From positions 1 to 17,017 of the forward strand of contig JAGFNK010000982.1 in the NCBI GenBank assembly GCA_025769875.1: a stretch of DNA of 17,017 bases. The letters are read 5' to 3'. The notes under the pieces are model-generated. The model worked only from the letters and a program-made list of their open reading frames with translations, searched no databases and was not told the DNA's origin. Positions 1 through 7,475 of this stretch are shown one piece after another. The DNA is from Russula earlei (lineage: Eukaryota > Basidiomycota > Agaricomycetes > Russulales > Russulaceae). A program made the translations under genes and the position numbers. Every line of letters starts with the position of its first letter. Within the stretch, counting starts at the first letter, position 1.

Positions 1-122
1 AGTAGGCGTCAGGAGGGGTAGGAGGTAATGGTCTTTTGACAAGGATCCTCTTGTGTTGGGGATTGTTTCTCTCTCAGGGGGTCGTTGGGACGATGCGTGT
101 CTTCTGTGTTGAGGGGCCAGAT

Positions 123-1073
123 TTATCGAATGGGGAGGTGGTAATCGCCTGGCGTCCACAAGGTAATTCCGTCAGGAGTAGGAGGTGTGTCTGGTCGAAA
201 GCTGCACGTGCAATACTCTGTTTTGCAGTTACACCTTGCTGTCCACGGATTTGACTCAGTATTTTCTGTGCTAGCCGACCAACGTTCTTGGCTAGTTGGG
301 ACAGTGGTCTGAATCGGTGTGAGGGGTCGAGGGGCGAGACTTGAGGCTTCTAGGATTGCTGGGACAGAATAGTATGCAGGGGGACCAGTATATGAGGCGT
401 CTGGGCTGGTAATTGCCCAAGGTTGATTATAGTCTGCGTCGTACAACCACGAGTTAGTTTCCCAATCGAAGGTGTTGTGTATTCCTGGTACAACCACAAG
501 TTGGACGTAAGATTGGTTTTCCCTTTGTATTCTGTTGAGACGTAGGTGGTAGAACTGGACAGTGAGACGATAGTAGCTGATGTATGTCCAACCTAAGTAG
601 AACAAGCGGTATCCTGTTCTCAAGGAGTGGATAATAATGTGGTGGCGTGGTTGAATGACTCTGGTCCAGAGGTTTAATTCACTGGTGCGTAAGGATTGGT
701 AGTCAACTGGTTGTCCTTGGATGTTCTTTGCTTGAGCAAGGTGCCAATATAATAGTTGTTGTCGTGCTGGTGGTAGAAGTCGACTAAGGGTTTCAAGGTA
801 TAGTGCGTGTTCGTCGTGGCTTAAGAGCTGTCCAAAAGGCAAGACTTCAAGGAACTCTTTAACAATAAGGTGGGGGAAGTCCTCGTGAGGTGGTTCAATT
901 CCTGGTACGTCGTGTAAGTTGGTTAAAGTGGTGATAGGGAACGCGATGGAGGTCCAGGTTCGATAGTGATTTAGACTTAAGACGTGTCTAGTGATAGCGT
1001 CTTCTTCTTCGTCTTCTTCTAAGGCGTATTCTCGTGGCACTTTAGTTAAAACAAGAAAAGGATCTTTATTCAA
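123..1073 (-). CDS. AUG-free leader-type ORF of an LTR element, unknown function (316 codons)
   Basis: Uninterrupted frame of 316 codons ending in TAA at 123-125. The frame opens after a TAA near 1077-1079, and the first near-cognate start is TTG at 1071-1073. There is no ATG in this frame or any other frame of this strand from 1440 down to 1, so the start is undetermined. Visible features: an acidic N-terminus (residues about 18-25), an aromatic, basic middle (about 150-185) with several His and Tyr, and a Cys-rich tail with the pattern CxCxxxxCxC (CNCKTEYCTC) followed by a Pro-rich end. No signal peptide or recognisable catalytic motif. It lies 60 nt downstream of an LTR end (1133), so it is probably the first ORF of an LTR retrotransposon whose gag would lie beyond position 1. 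Asp and His codons followed by G are GAC or CAC in every case I checked, which avoids out-of-frame ATG. Function unknown; I do not recognise the family. Confidence 0.6.
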   Translation of the reverse strand: MNKDPFLVLTKVPREYALEEDEEEDAITRHVLSLNHYRTWTSIAFPITTLTNLHDVPGIEPPHEDFPHLIVKEFLEVLPFGQLLSHDEHALYLETLSRLLPPARQQLLYWHLAQAKNIQGQPVDYQSLRTSELNLWTRVIQPRHHIIIHSLRTGYRLFYLGWTYISYYRLTVQFYHLRLNRIQRENQSYVQLVVVPGIHNTFDWETNSWLYDADYNQPWAITSPDASYTGPPAYYSVPAILEASSLAPRPLTPIQTTVPTSQERWSASTENTESNPWTARCNCKTEYCTCSFRPDTPPTPDGITLWTPGDYHLPIR

Positions 1074-1402
1074 TCTTTATTGAAGCGTTACAAGGGTGGT
1101 TCTTACTTTTTAAGAACCGTGCGCAAGATCTATGTCAAGACTCACTGTTGAACTATCCAGTTCAAGAGCGAGGGATAAGCTCGAAGACGAGTCGATAGGC
1201 GTCCAAGATCGCGTGGGCAAGGAGTAGAGTCCAGAGGAGCAACAAATACCAGAGAGGTATTGTCACTGTGAGAGTAGAACAATCACGCAGGGAAGAGGCC
1301 AGGATAGTCACAAGGGGATGGTCCTAAAAGGAGTATCCCAGGAATGGAGAGTGCCGTAAACAAATGGACAGTCTGAGGACTGTCCGCTACTTTATTGAGC
1401 GC

Positions 1403-1409
1403 TTATATA
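1403..1409 (-). promoter_or_regulatory. TATA box of the 1133 LTR
   Basis: TATATAA read on the minus strand. About 35 nt downstream lies AGACTGTCCA (1374-1365), the same sequence found at the same spacing in the 3050 LTR. It sits inside a perfect hairpin: GGACAGTC at 1366-1373, a 4-nt loop, and GACTGTCC at 1378-1385. The transcript start is inferred near 1374-1385. The nearest upstream minus-strand ATG is at 1441-1443. Confidence 0.6.
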
Positions 1410-1471
1410 CTACAAGAGAACTGCTAAATAGGGAACAAGTCATAACCTTGTTATCAAGCACAGTAGAGTGA

Positions 1472-1558
1472 TGAGTAAGAAGTCGGAGGATGCTTACTGA
1501 GCATGCTCAGTCATGCTCAGTAAGCTGCTGAGTAAGAAGACTCTTCTTGATGAGTAAG
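1472..1558. promoter_or_regulatory. U3 cluster of TSAGTAAG motifs around a 34-nt inverted repeat
   Basis: TGAGTAAG occurs at 1472, 1529 and 1551. The arms of a perfect 14-bp inverted repeat (1492-1505 and 1512-1525, loop CTCAGT) add the variant in both orientations. The cluster sits 60-150 bp upstream of the TATA box on the minus strand, where an upstream activating region would be expected. Two CACGTG-type or ACGTG motifs follow near 1572-1600. The binding protein is unknown; the core resembles bZIP half-sites (inference). Confidence 0.45.
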
Positions 1559-1683
1559 AGCTTCCATTGTCCACGTGTTCACTGCTTTAGTACACGTGCA
1601 AGCACCTGATTCATTTCCTGTTAGTTAGTTTAGGGCCGGTCATTCGAGGACTTGTAGTTTAGGTTATGGAATAGTGTACATCT

Positions 1684-1920
1684 TATAAGGCCCTTATATA
1701 GTTCTATTAGGGTCCTTAGAGTCGACCCTAATACTTCTATTAAGGTCCTTAGTGTTGCCTTATAGTTCGTTCTATAGTTATTAGAGTTGGTCTAATAACG
1801 CGTTGTAGGGGCCTTTGATACTAGGTTAGTACCTATTGTAGAGTTCCTAGGGTCGTTCCAAAGGGTCCTTAGGAAGGCCCTAATACTGTCTTTAGTTGCT
1901 AGAAGGGTTGCCTTTAAGTG
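1684..1920. repeat. Array of short AT-rich hairpins
   Basis: Successive units beginning TTCTAT (1702, 1735, 1770; spacing 33-35) each form a hairpin. Examples are TATTAGGGTC/GACCCTAATA (1705-1714, 1724-1733) and GTTATTAGA/TCTAATAAC (1777-1785, 1791-1799). Looser versions built on CCTTAG and CCCTAATA continue to about 1900. The array lies between the end of the 2065-3003 unit and the 1133 LTR. The rest of 1921-2064 holds no gene I can recognise. Confidence 0.5.
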
Positions 1921-1994
1921 GGGCTTGCTGTATGTCGATTGTGCCGAGAATCGCTCGCGCAACAATGCGCGCGTGATATTGTGGACACCTCTAC

Positions 1995-2093
1995 TCACCC
2001 CTTTTGCTCGTGTGAACAGGGTGACACCATAGAGGCTGGGTTTCCCCCTATAAGGAAGGGTCCTTCAAGGGCCCTCTCCGGAGAATGGTTCAT
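1995..2093 (-). CDS. Short AUG-initiated ORF overlapping the end of the 2065-3003 frame
   Basis: This is the first ATG of useful context on this transcript strand after a nearly ATG-free 1.25 kb. It begins 26 nt before the end of the upstream frame, in a different frame, and runs 32 codons to TGA at 1995-1997. Its position, overlapping the stop of the upstream ORF, is where a gag start would be expected by analogy with the Gypsy element at 11504. It is short and resembles nothing I know, so it may be the stump of a decayed gag or chance. Confidence 0.2.
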   Translation of the reverse strand: MNHSPERALEGPFLIGGNPASMVSPCSHEQKG

Positions 2094-3003
2094 GACAATC
2101 TATAGTTTCGAGTTGGTACCTCTCAATTATTTCGAGAGGGTTAAGGGGAATACGAGGCGTAAAGCAAAAGCGAAGTAGCTGGGGGTTAAAGCGGATGGTG
2201 TCGACTGTATAAGTCGAATAGTGATGTAGGGACACGCGGTTACTGTTCTCCTTGAAGTGTAAGTAGCCGTATGCGAAAGCAAGACGTCCGTCCAAGAAGT
2301 CGTGTACGATAGATAAGCAAAACGAGCCCTCGTAAGCAGGGCGGTAAATAGCAGGCAAGGTAAGTAGTTTCCTAAATAACGAGGTGTTAAAAATGTATGC
2401 GATGCGTCCGAGGGGAAAGTCAGCGTCCGGGGCGTATATCCCGATGTTGGAGCAGATGCCGAAGGGGGTGAGATTGTACTGGGTGGCAAGGGCAGTGTTG
2501 GAGGGTTCTACCGCAAAAGTGTGGACGATGCGTGCACGAAAGGCGGTAGTGAAGGTGTCTGTGAATGCGCGACGAGCTAACTGGTCTGAGGTAGGGATGC
2601 GTCCAAGGTAGTCTTGATGATTCAAGTTGTGGAGGGGACGCCACTGCTCCTGGCGACGATTGGTGGTAGGGAGGACGAAGTACTGGTGCGGATGGAAGCG
2701 AAATACTGTGCAGGGGGGATGGTCGAGGAAGCCTTCAGGTAAGGGAGGACGGTCCGCTTGCTGTTGCTCGTTCTGCGCTGGAGGGGGAGTGCCGACAGGG
2801 ACAAAGTTGTCTGGGATAGGCTGGGCAGTGGTAGGAGACGATGGGGGAGCCGTTGGGGAGTACAAGAGGCTGAGGGGTGAGGATGTGTCGACCGGGTCGA
2901 TGTCTTCAGTGAGGATGCGAAGGGCGGTGCATGGGGTAGGTTGCAGAGGAGAAGGGAGGCGCAAGGAGGTGTTAACCAAAGTGGGGGAGTTAGGAGTGGA
3001 CAC
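2065..3003 (-). CDS. AUG-free leader-type ORF of a self-priming LTR element, unknown function (312 codons)
   Basis: Open frame of just over 310 codons ending in TGA at 2065-2067. The frame opens after TGA at 3019-3021. The first near-cognate start is GTG at 3001-3003, and there is no in-frame ATG anywhere. On this strand only one out-of-frame ATG (2930-2932, opening an 8-codon uORF) occurs between the inferred transcript start near 3345 and 2094. The first 90 or so residues are Pro/Ser/Thr-rich and look disordered. From about residue 95 the protein looks globular, with a His-rich aromatic patch (FRFHPHQYF) and many aromatic residues. It starts about 47 nt after the LTR end at 3050, with a primer-type site between. 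This is probably the first ORF of an LTR retrotransposon, function unknown. It shows no obvious similarity to the 123-1073 product apart from position, length and lack of methionine. Confidence 0.6.
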   Translation of the reverse strand: MSTPNSPTLVNTSLRLPSPLQPTPCTALRILTEDIDPVDTSSPLSLLYSPTAPPSSPTTAQPIPDNFVPVGTPPPAQNEQQQADRPPLPEGFLDHPPCTVFRFHPHQYFVLPTTNRRQEQWRPLHNLNHQDYLGRIPTSDQLARRAFTDTFTTAFRARIVHTFAVEPSNTALATQYNLTPFGICSNIGIYAPDADFPLGRIAYIFNTSLFRKLLTLPAIYRPAYEGSFCLSIVHDFLDGRLAFAYGYLHFKENSNRVSLHHYSTYTVDTIRFNPQLLRFCFTPRIPLNPLEIIERYQLETIDCHEPFSGEGP

Positions 3004-3037
3004 TTGAGCGTTGGCTGGTCAATACAGGGATGATGAG

Positions 3038-3047
3038 AGACTGTCCA
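3038..3047 (-). other. Self-priming primer-binding site of the 3050 LTR
   Basis: Read on the minus strand, TGGACAGTCT begins 2 nt after the LTR terminus at 3050. It is the exact reverse complement of AGACTGTCCA at 3345-3336 within the LTR, which begins 32 nt downstream of the TATA box, where the transcript should start. Annealing of the RNA 5' end to a site beside the LTR is the priming mode known from Tf1 of fission yeast. Assignment is by position and complementarity only. Confidence 0.55.
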
Positions 3048-3370
3048 GATGTCAAGACACGTACTGCTGATCACTAAGGACTCAGGAGCAGGTGGGCAAG
3101 GGTCGGAACAGATGATACGCGGCAAAGGCGGCGTTGAACAAGAGGATGAGCCAAATGATGAGGAGGTACCAGATGGGGACTGGTAAGTGTTGCAAGAGGC
3201 AGAGGCGAAGGCTGGAGGCCAGTGCAGCAAAGGGGCTTTAGACAAGGCGGTCGTTGAAGAGTACCTTGGAGGTGAGGGAAGTCTTTAAACTGAGCGGTCG
3301 CAGGGGAGTACCCAGGAGTATGAGAGTATCACAAATGGACAGTCTGACAACTGCCATGCTTCATTGGGGC

Positions 3371-3377
3371 TTATATA
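3371..3377 (-). promoter_or_regulatory. TATA box of LTR copy A
   Basis: TATATAA on the minus strand followed by GCCCC. The same box is conserved in copy B (10744-10760 region) and in the 1133 LTR. The first minus-strand ATG upstream of the inferred start (3345) is at 3354-3356, so the ATG-poor zone begins at the predicted 5' end of the RNA. Confidence 0.6.
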
Positions 3378-3513
3378 CAGTGTACAGGGTCGATTACAAA
3401 GCACTGGGACTATTCTAGACTCTTTGGTACCATCCAATAGGACTACAGAGGCATAAACTTGCTTGTGTCAAGTTTCAGGCTTACTGAGCGCATTACTGAT
3501 CATTGTGGAGCGA

Positions 3514-3614
3514 TGACATCATTATGATGTCACTGTGGGGCGCTTAGTGAGCCTATGAGGTCACTGTGGAGTCGCTCAGTCAGCCATGATGTCATTGGAG
3601 CCTTGATGACGTCA
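3514..3614. promoter_or_regulatory. Five CRE/ATF-like octamers in the U3 region
   Basis: TGACATCA (3514), TGATGTCA (3525), TGAGGTCA (3556), TGATGTCA (3587) and the perfect palindrome TGACGTCA (3607). All five are conserved in copy B at 10886, 10897, 10928, 10959 and 10979. TGACGTCA is the classical ATF/CREB-type bZIP site. The cluster lies 135-240 bp upstream of the TATA box, so it is a plausible stress or nutrient-responsive enhancer of the LTR (inference). Confidence 0.5.
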
Positions 3615-3878
3615 GATGATTTATGCAACAGTTTCTAAGAGTTTGTGCCGCTGTTTCGGGTCCATGGTGGCTGAGTGGCCATGTGGCTGCCACGCGATGA
3701 TTACCCGATTAGGAAACCGGTGCCTGGTCGTGTTAGAGTGTCTTTGCAATAGGAATATCTTGTACCACAGGAGGGATAGCCCAGAAAATGGAAGGGAGTC
3801 GGCAATGCAAAGTGAGAGAGGTCTTTCTTGAGTAAAATAGGACAATCCTCGGCCAGGACTTGGCCTTGGTTCGTAACA

Positions 3879-4198
3879 CCCATCCCAAGTGTGGCAGTGC
3901 TGGCCTTCTCAGCATCACAATCAAGCCCTTAGATTAGTTTAAATATTATTTATTTTGTTGTCCATAACTCCTGAAACCACCATTATGAAAGTTGACATTG
4001 TGTGTGTAATTATTATTCTGTGTTCAAAAACAATTGTGGGGTTTATATGAATTGCCTTGAGGAGCCACGTTGGTGGGGCACTTACCATTTCTGGAGCGTG
4101 ACACGTTTTGCAAAAAGACGTCAACTGGTGTGATAGTGGATGTGGTCACATGGGACTCAACATATCTTGTCCATCTTGCATCATTGATGGGGGACTCT
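3879..4198 (-). other. Decayed retroelement interior, no intact gene
   Basis: AT-rich stretch between LTR copy A and the zinc-knuckle pseudogene. The minus strand contains one more Cys pair in a short frame (CKTCHAPEM, near 4100-4110) that may be a remnant of the same gag-like gene. Stops occur in every frame. No other feature was seen. Confidence 0.4.
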
Positions 4199-4946
4199 AC
4201 ATCGGTCTGCTATATGACCTTGATGATTACAAAGGATGCAGGTAAGCAATCTTGGGACATTTGAAAGTGTTGTGCCCTGCATTGTGGCACCAAGAGCATT
4301 TGTTGGTAATGCATGGAGTGAATTGATACCAAGGATCAAGGATGGCTTCTTTGGCATCCTTGTGCTCTTGCTCAGTTAGTTGTGGCATGGATAGAAAGAG
4401 GATCCTTGGTTCGAGGTGTGCTTTGGTGTTAGCCCTAGCCAGTTTGATTTCTGAGTCTCAAATTTCCAACAGCATGTTGTGGTAATGCCCCTAGCTGTGA
4501 TGAGTTGATTGGCCATTTGTTGTGCCTTTTTAATGGTGAATCTGTATTGGAGGACTTCTGCTTTGAGGGACAGGTCTTCCTCAAATGTGAGTGCCTCATT
4601 CATGGCTTTGGTATGTCTTAGTCCTTCCTGAAAGTGGAAGGCATCTTTCTTTGTGAGGAGGGGGCAAGGGTAAGGGTCAGCACAGGCTCAGATAGAGATT
4701 TGATGAGTGGGGCATCCAGGACTGTAGGTAGTGATGATGGAAGGGGAACCCATTGGTAAGATCTCAGAGGATAAAATGTGGGGGGAGAGTGACGTCTTCA
4801 TTCCCTGGATCAGGGATTTGGATGTCTAGTCCTAGATTTCCTTCCATCCAGCCATCTCCAAGTTCCTGTAGTTCAGCTGCTGTATTAGTGCCAGGAGTGA
4901 TGGGTGGTTCATAGGCAGGGGGAAGTTCTTCTTCTGAAGGAGTCAT
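4199..4946 (-). pseudogene. Gag-like pseudogene with two CCHC zinc knuckles
   Basis: The minus strand begins at ATG 4946 with an acidic, Pro-rich 60-codon segment (starting MTPSEEELPPAY) and then breaks. A second open stretch (4376-4603, starting MNEALTFEEDL) looks like a helical gag segment. Further on, two zinc knuckles of pattern CX2CX4HX4C are readable: CSWCHNAGHNTFKC at 4298-4257 and CILCNHQGHIADRC at 4240-4199. They are in different frames (offset 58 nt), so at least one frameshift separates them, and several stops lie upstream. Tandem CCHC knuckles are typical of nucleocapsid regions of retroelement Gag proteins. No protease or RT follows before LTR copy A, so the element is truncated or internally deleted. 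Confidence 0.6.
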
Positions 4947-5013
4947 TGGGGCTAGATTTTCAATTATGTTTACTGGGTATTGAAGAGGGGGGGTGTTTAG
5001 TTGGGGAGGAATG

Positions 5014-5205
5014 TGTCAAGACACATACTGCTGATCACTAAGGACTCAGGAGCAGGTGGGCAAGGGTCGGAACAGATGATATGTGGCAAAGGCGGCATTG
5101 AACAGGAGGACGAGCCAAACGATGAGGAGGTACCAGATGGGGACTGGTAGATGTTGCAAGAGACAGAGGCGAAGGCTGGAGGCCAGTGTAGCGAGAGGGC
5201 TTTAA
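5014..5205 (-). repeat. LTR copy B, first part (interrupted by Copia)
   Basis: Homologous to 3050-3240 of copy A. The LTR resumes at 10614, after the Copia element and one copy of its target-site duplication. Several differences from copy A are CpG to TpG or CpA changes (for example at 5024, 5081-5083 and 5097), and two of them create minus-strand ATGs. No self-priming complement follows the LTR end at 5014. Confidence 0.8.
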
Positions 5206-5476
5206 TGTTAAATAAGCGACCTATTAGCACCCTTATGTCCACAGGACTCAAAGGGAACCGCAGAGGAGCAATTGAGACTAGTATTGTTATGAGGAGTCAA
5301 ACTACTACACACCTGCAGAGGAGCAATTGAGACTAAGGTATACTACTGCTCCTCTGCCTGTAATATTGACCTGACTAAGCCATAAATCGATCCAAATAAT
5401 GGAACTATTATCTGGAGCATTGTGCTGACACCCCAGAGTGATATCTACAGTGCATCAGTAATAAATCACAATGACA
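5206..5476 (-). repeat. Copia 3' LTR
   Basis: Differs from the other LTR at a single base that I could find (C5259 versus T10391, a CpG/TpG pair). It contains a 21-bp direct repeat (5260-5280 and 5315-5335) whose first ten bases, GCAGAGGAGC, recur inverted at 5348-5357. Confidence 0.92.
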
Positions 5477-5483
5477 CTCCCCC
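5477..5483 (-). other. Copia polypurine tract
   Basis: GGGGGAG on the minus strand immediately upstream of the 3' LTR, where plus-strand DNA synthesis is primed in LTR elements. The pol stop codon lies 25 nt further upstream. Confidence 0.75.
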
Positions 5484-5507
5484 ATGTCAGTACAAGGCTC
5501 TGGTCAC

Positions 5508-6812
5508 TTAGCCATATGATAATCCAAGCATACCAATGCACTCAAGTACCTTTATCCAATCCAAGGCCTTGGTGAGAATGTCTGCAGCCATATCCTGTGT
5601 TGTCACAAATGTGGGTGCAATCAGGCCATCCTGAACTGCATCCATCAACCAAAAGAGGCGAAGGGAAAGATGCTTCATCTTCCCATGGTGCTCAGGGTTC
5701 TTGCTTACTGCAATGGCTGACTGGTTGTCCGTCCTGAGCAGTGATGGTCCAGAGATCTTGTATCCAAGCTCCCCCATAAATTGGCACAACCAGAGGATCT
5801 CCTTTCCAGCTTCAACAGCTGAAATGTGTTCTGCCTCAGTGGTGGACAAGGCAACTAGGGACTGCAGCTTTGAGCTCCAAGAGACTGCTCCAGTGCCAAT
5901 CTTGACTACATAGCCTCCAGTGGACTTCCCATTGTCAGGATTGCCTCCATGATCTGAATCTGAGTATATGATGAAGTGTTCTGGTGAATCAGAGGGCTTG
6001 TAAACAAGTTTGAGATCAATGGTGCCCTTCAAATAGCAAAGCACATGCTTTGCAGCTTGCCAATGAGGTAGACCAGGATTGGAGTTGAATCTGGCAAGGA
6101 CTCCGGCAGCAAATGCAATGTCTGGTCTGGTAGTGAGTGCCAGATACATCAGGGAGCCCACAACAGAGATGTATGGGTATTGGCGCATCTCCAGAGCGTC
6201 TTCCTCCGTCTGAGGGCTCATGGAGGTGGAAAGGCAAAGTCCAGGGTTGAGAGGAGTTGATACAGGCTTGCAGTCATGTAGTCCAAGCTCCTGGAGAAGG
6301 TTGGTGATGAACTGACTTTGGGAGAGGGAGAGGCAACGCTGGGAGCGATCTCTGTGAATCTCCATGCCTAGGAGTTGAGTGGTGGGGCCCAGATCTCGAA
6401 GCTTGAAGTGGGAAGACAGCTCTTGGATGACAGTATCGATTTTGGCGCCATCCTTGCCAGCTAGGGTGATATCATCCACAAAGACAGGCATTAGGATCCG
6501 CACACCATCCCTGAGGTAAATATAGAGTCCATGATCCGATTGGAGACGCTGGAAGCCCATAGACAAGAGCACAGAATGGAGAGTCTTGTTCCAAACTCTC
6601 CCTGCTTGCTTGAGGCCATAGAACGACTTCCTGAGCTTGCAGACATGATCTGGTCCACCAATCTCAAAGCCTTCAGGTTGCTTCATGTAGATCTCCTCCT
6701 CCAGCTCACCATTGAGATAAGTGTGAGAGATGTCCACAGAGCGAAGTTCAAGGTCCTCCAGAGCTGCCAAGGCCAAGATGATCCTGATGGTGGAATATCT
6801 GACAGTGGAGGG
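5508..6812 (-). pseudogene. pol: Copia RT C-terminal part and RNase H
   Basis: Read from about 6808 to the TAA/TGA-type stop at 5508-5510. It begins in the RT palm (TVRYSTIRIILALA). It carries the Copia signatures YLNGELEEEIYMKQPEGF, KSFYGLKQAGRVW and the catalytic FVDD box (VFVDDITLAG). It continues to RNase H, with SDSDHGG, STTEAE, DNQSAI and the terminal DMAADILTKAL. The frame has no true ATG start; it is the 3' part of the polyprotein, displaced by one frame from the upstream RT segment by a single-base lesion in 6808-6813. All the RNase H acidic residues I expect are visible. Confidence 0.88.
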
Positions 6813-6840
6813 CAAAGGTCTCTTTGAAATCGAAGCCTGG

Positions 6841-7467
6841 TCACTGGGAGTAGCCTTTGGCAACCAGTCTGGCTTTGTAGCGGTCCAGGGTGCCGTCAGA
6901 ATTGTGTTTCACCTTCATGAACCATCTGGAACCGATGGCACGCTTCCCAGGGGGCAATGTGACGATTTCCCAAGTGCCATTGACTCTGTGGGCCTCCATC
7001 TCCTCTTCGCATGCCTTATGCCACAGATTGGCGTCAGGGCATCTCTGGGACTGTGAGTAGGAGTGTGGCTCAATCACAGAGGCTGAGTGCACATTCAGGG
7101 GGTCGCATGGATCATCTGAGTCACTCTCATCTTCATCTGATGAGGGGACAGCTGGAGTAGGGTCTCTGATCTGCCTGTAGTGCTGTGGCACGACCCATTG
7201 CTCAGGTAGCCACTCTGCCCTAGGTCGCCTAAGTCGCTGAGAGCGACGAGGGGCAGCTGGGATGACAGGAGGAGGTGTGGGTGATGGAGATGGTGTTCTG
7301 GGAGGGCCTGGATGAGCAGTGTGGAACATGGGAGATGATGGAGGCGAAGTGGAGTGAGCAGAAGGCAAGACAGAAGACATAGGCTGATCTCCCCCATGAA
7401 TTGGCTGCTGTGAGCGATAAAAGTCCTCTGGAAAGTTGTCCAGGGTCTCTGGGAGACATGTGAAGGG
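6841..7467 (-). pseudogene. pol: Copia linker and RT N-terminal part, ends at premature TGA
   Basis: From the hAT insertion edge the frame reads through a Pro/Ser-rich linker (..LPETLDNFPEDFYRS.., PSPTPPPVIPAAP) and an acidic patch. It then enters the conserved start of Copia RT (WHKACEEEMEAH, NGTWEIV, GSRWFMKVKHNSDG, RYKARLVAKGYSQ). An in-frame TGA (6841-6843) interrupts just before the PGFDFKETF motif. The stop is consistent with a CGA to TGA transition. The ATG at 7380 is internal, not the natural start. Confidence 0.87.
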
Positions 7468-7475
7468 AGGGGGGA

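Larger units (their letters stand above)
1133..1650 (-). repeat. LTR-like promoter region, 5' LTR of the 123-1073 unit; outer boundary unclear
   Basis: On the minus strand this block ends in ..GTCTTGACA at 1133, like the 3050-3878 LTR. The two share scattered similarity: TGTCAAGAC at the edge, a block around 1331-1374 (GTAYCCAGG, GAGAGT, AAATGGACAGTCTGA) and a TATATAAG box with similar spacing. They are related but strongly diverged. The outer (U3) end could not be placed; the range given is a minimum. I found no self-priming complement or tRNA primer site just after 1133. A perfect 8-bp hairpin with a 5-nt loop (1098-1118) lies in the leader between the LTR and the ORF. Confidence 0.55.
3050..3878 (-). 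repeat. 829-bp LTR, copy A
   Basis: On the minus strand it begins TGTTACGAACC and ends GTGTCTTGACA. It matches the copy at 5014-5205 plus 10614-11250 end to end, and both are exactly 829 bp once the Copia insertion is removed. By eye they differ at roughly 7 % of positions. The minus-strand TATA box, the self-priming site after 3050 and the downstream ORF indicate minus orientation and a 5' LTR role. Purine-rich GGGATGGG precedes the outer end at 3879-3886. I could not find a target-site duplication pairing with either flank. Confidence 0.75.

Noticed and set aside
1077..1133. tRNA-type primer site after the 1133 LTR
   Set aside because: No TGG start or match to a tRNA end, and no complement to the predicted RNA start.
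2622..3245. 207-codon minus-strand frame overlapping the 2065-3003 ORF
   Set aside because: Pro/Ser-rich shadow of the longer frame that crosses the LTR end; no independent support.
3616..3924. Short frames across the outer end of LTR copy A
   Set aside because: They lie in LTR sequence; the parallel frame in copy B is also open by similarity, but nothing indicates translation.
5003..5013. GGGGAGGAATG as a plus-strand polypurine tract, implying a plus-oriented LTR
   Set aside because: TATA box, start sequence, self-priming pair and downstream ORFs all support the minus orientation.
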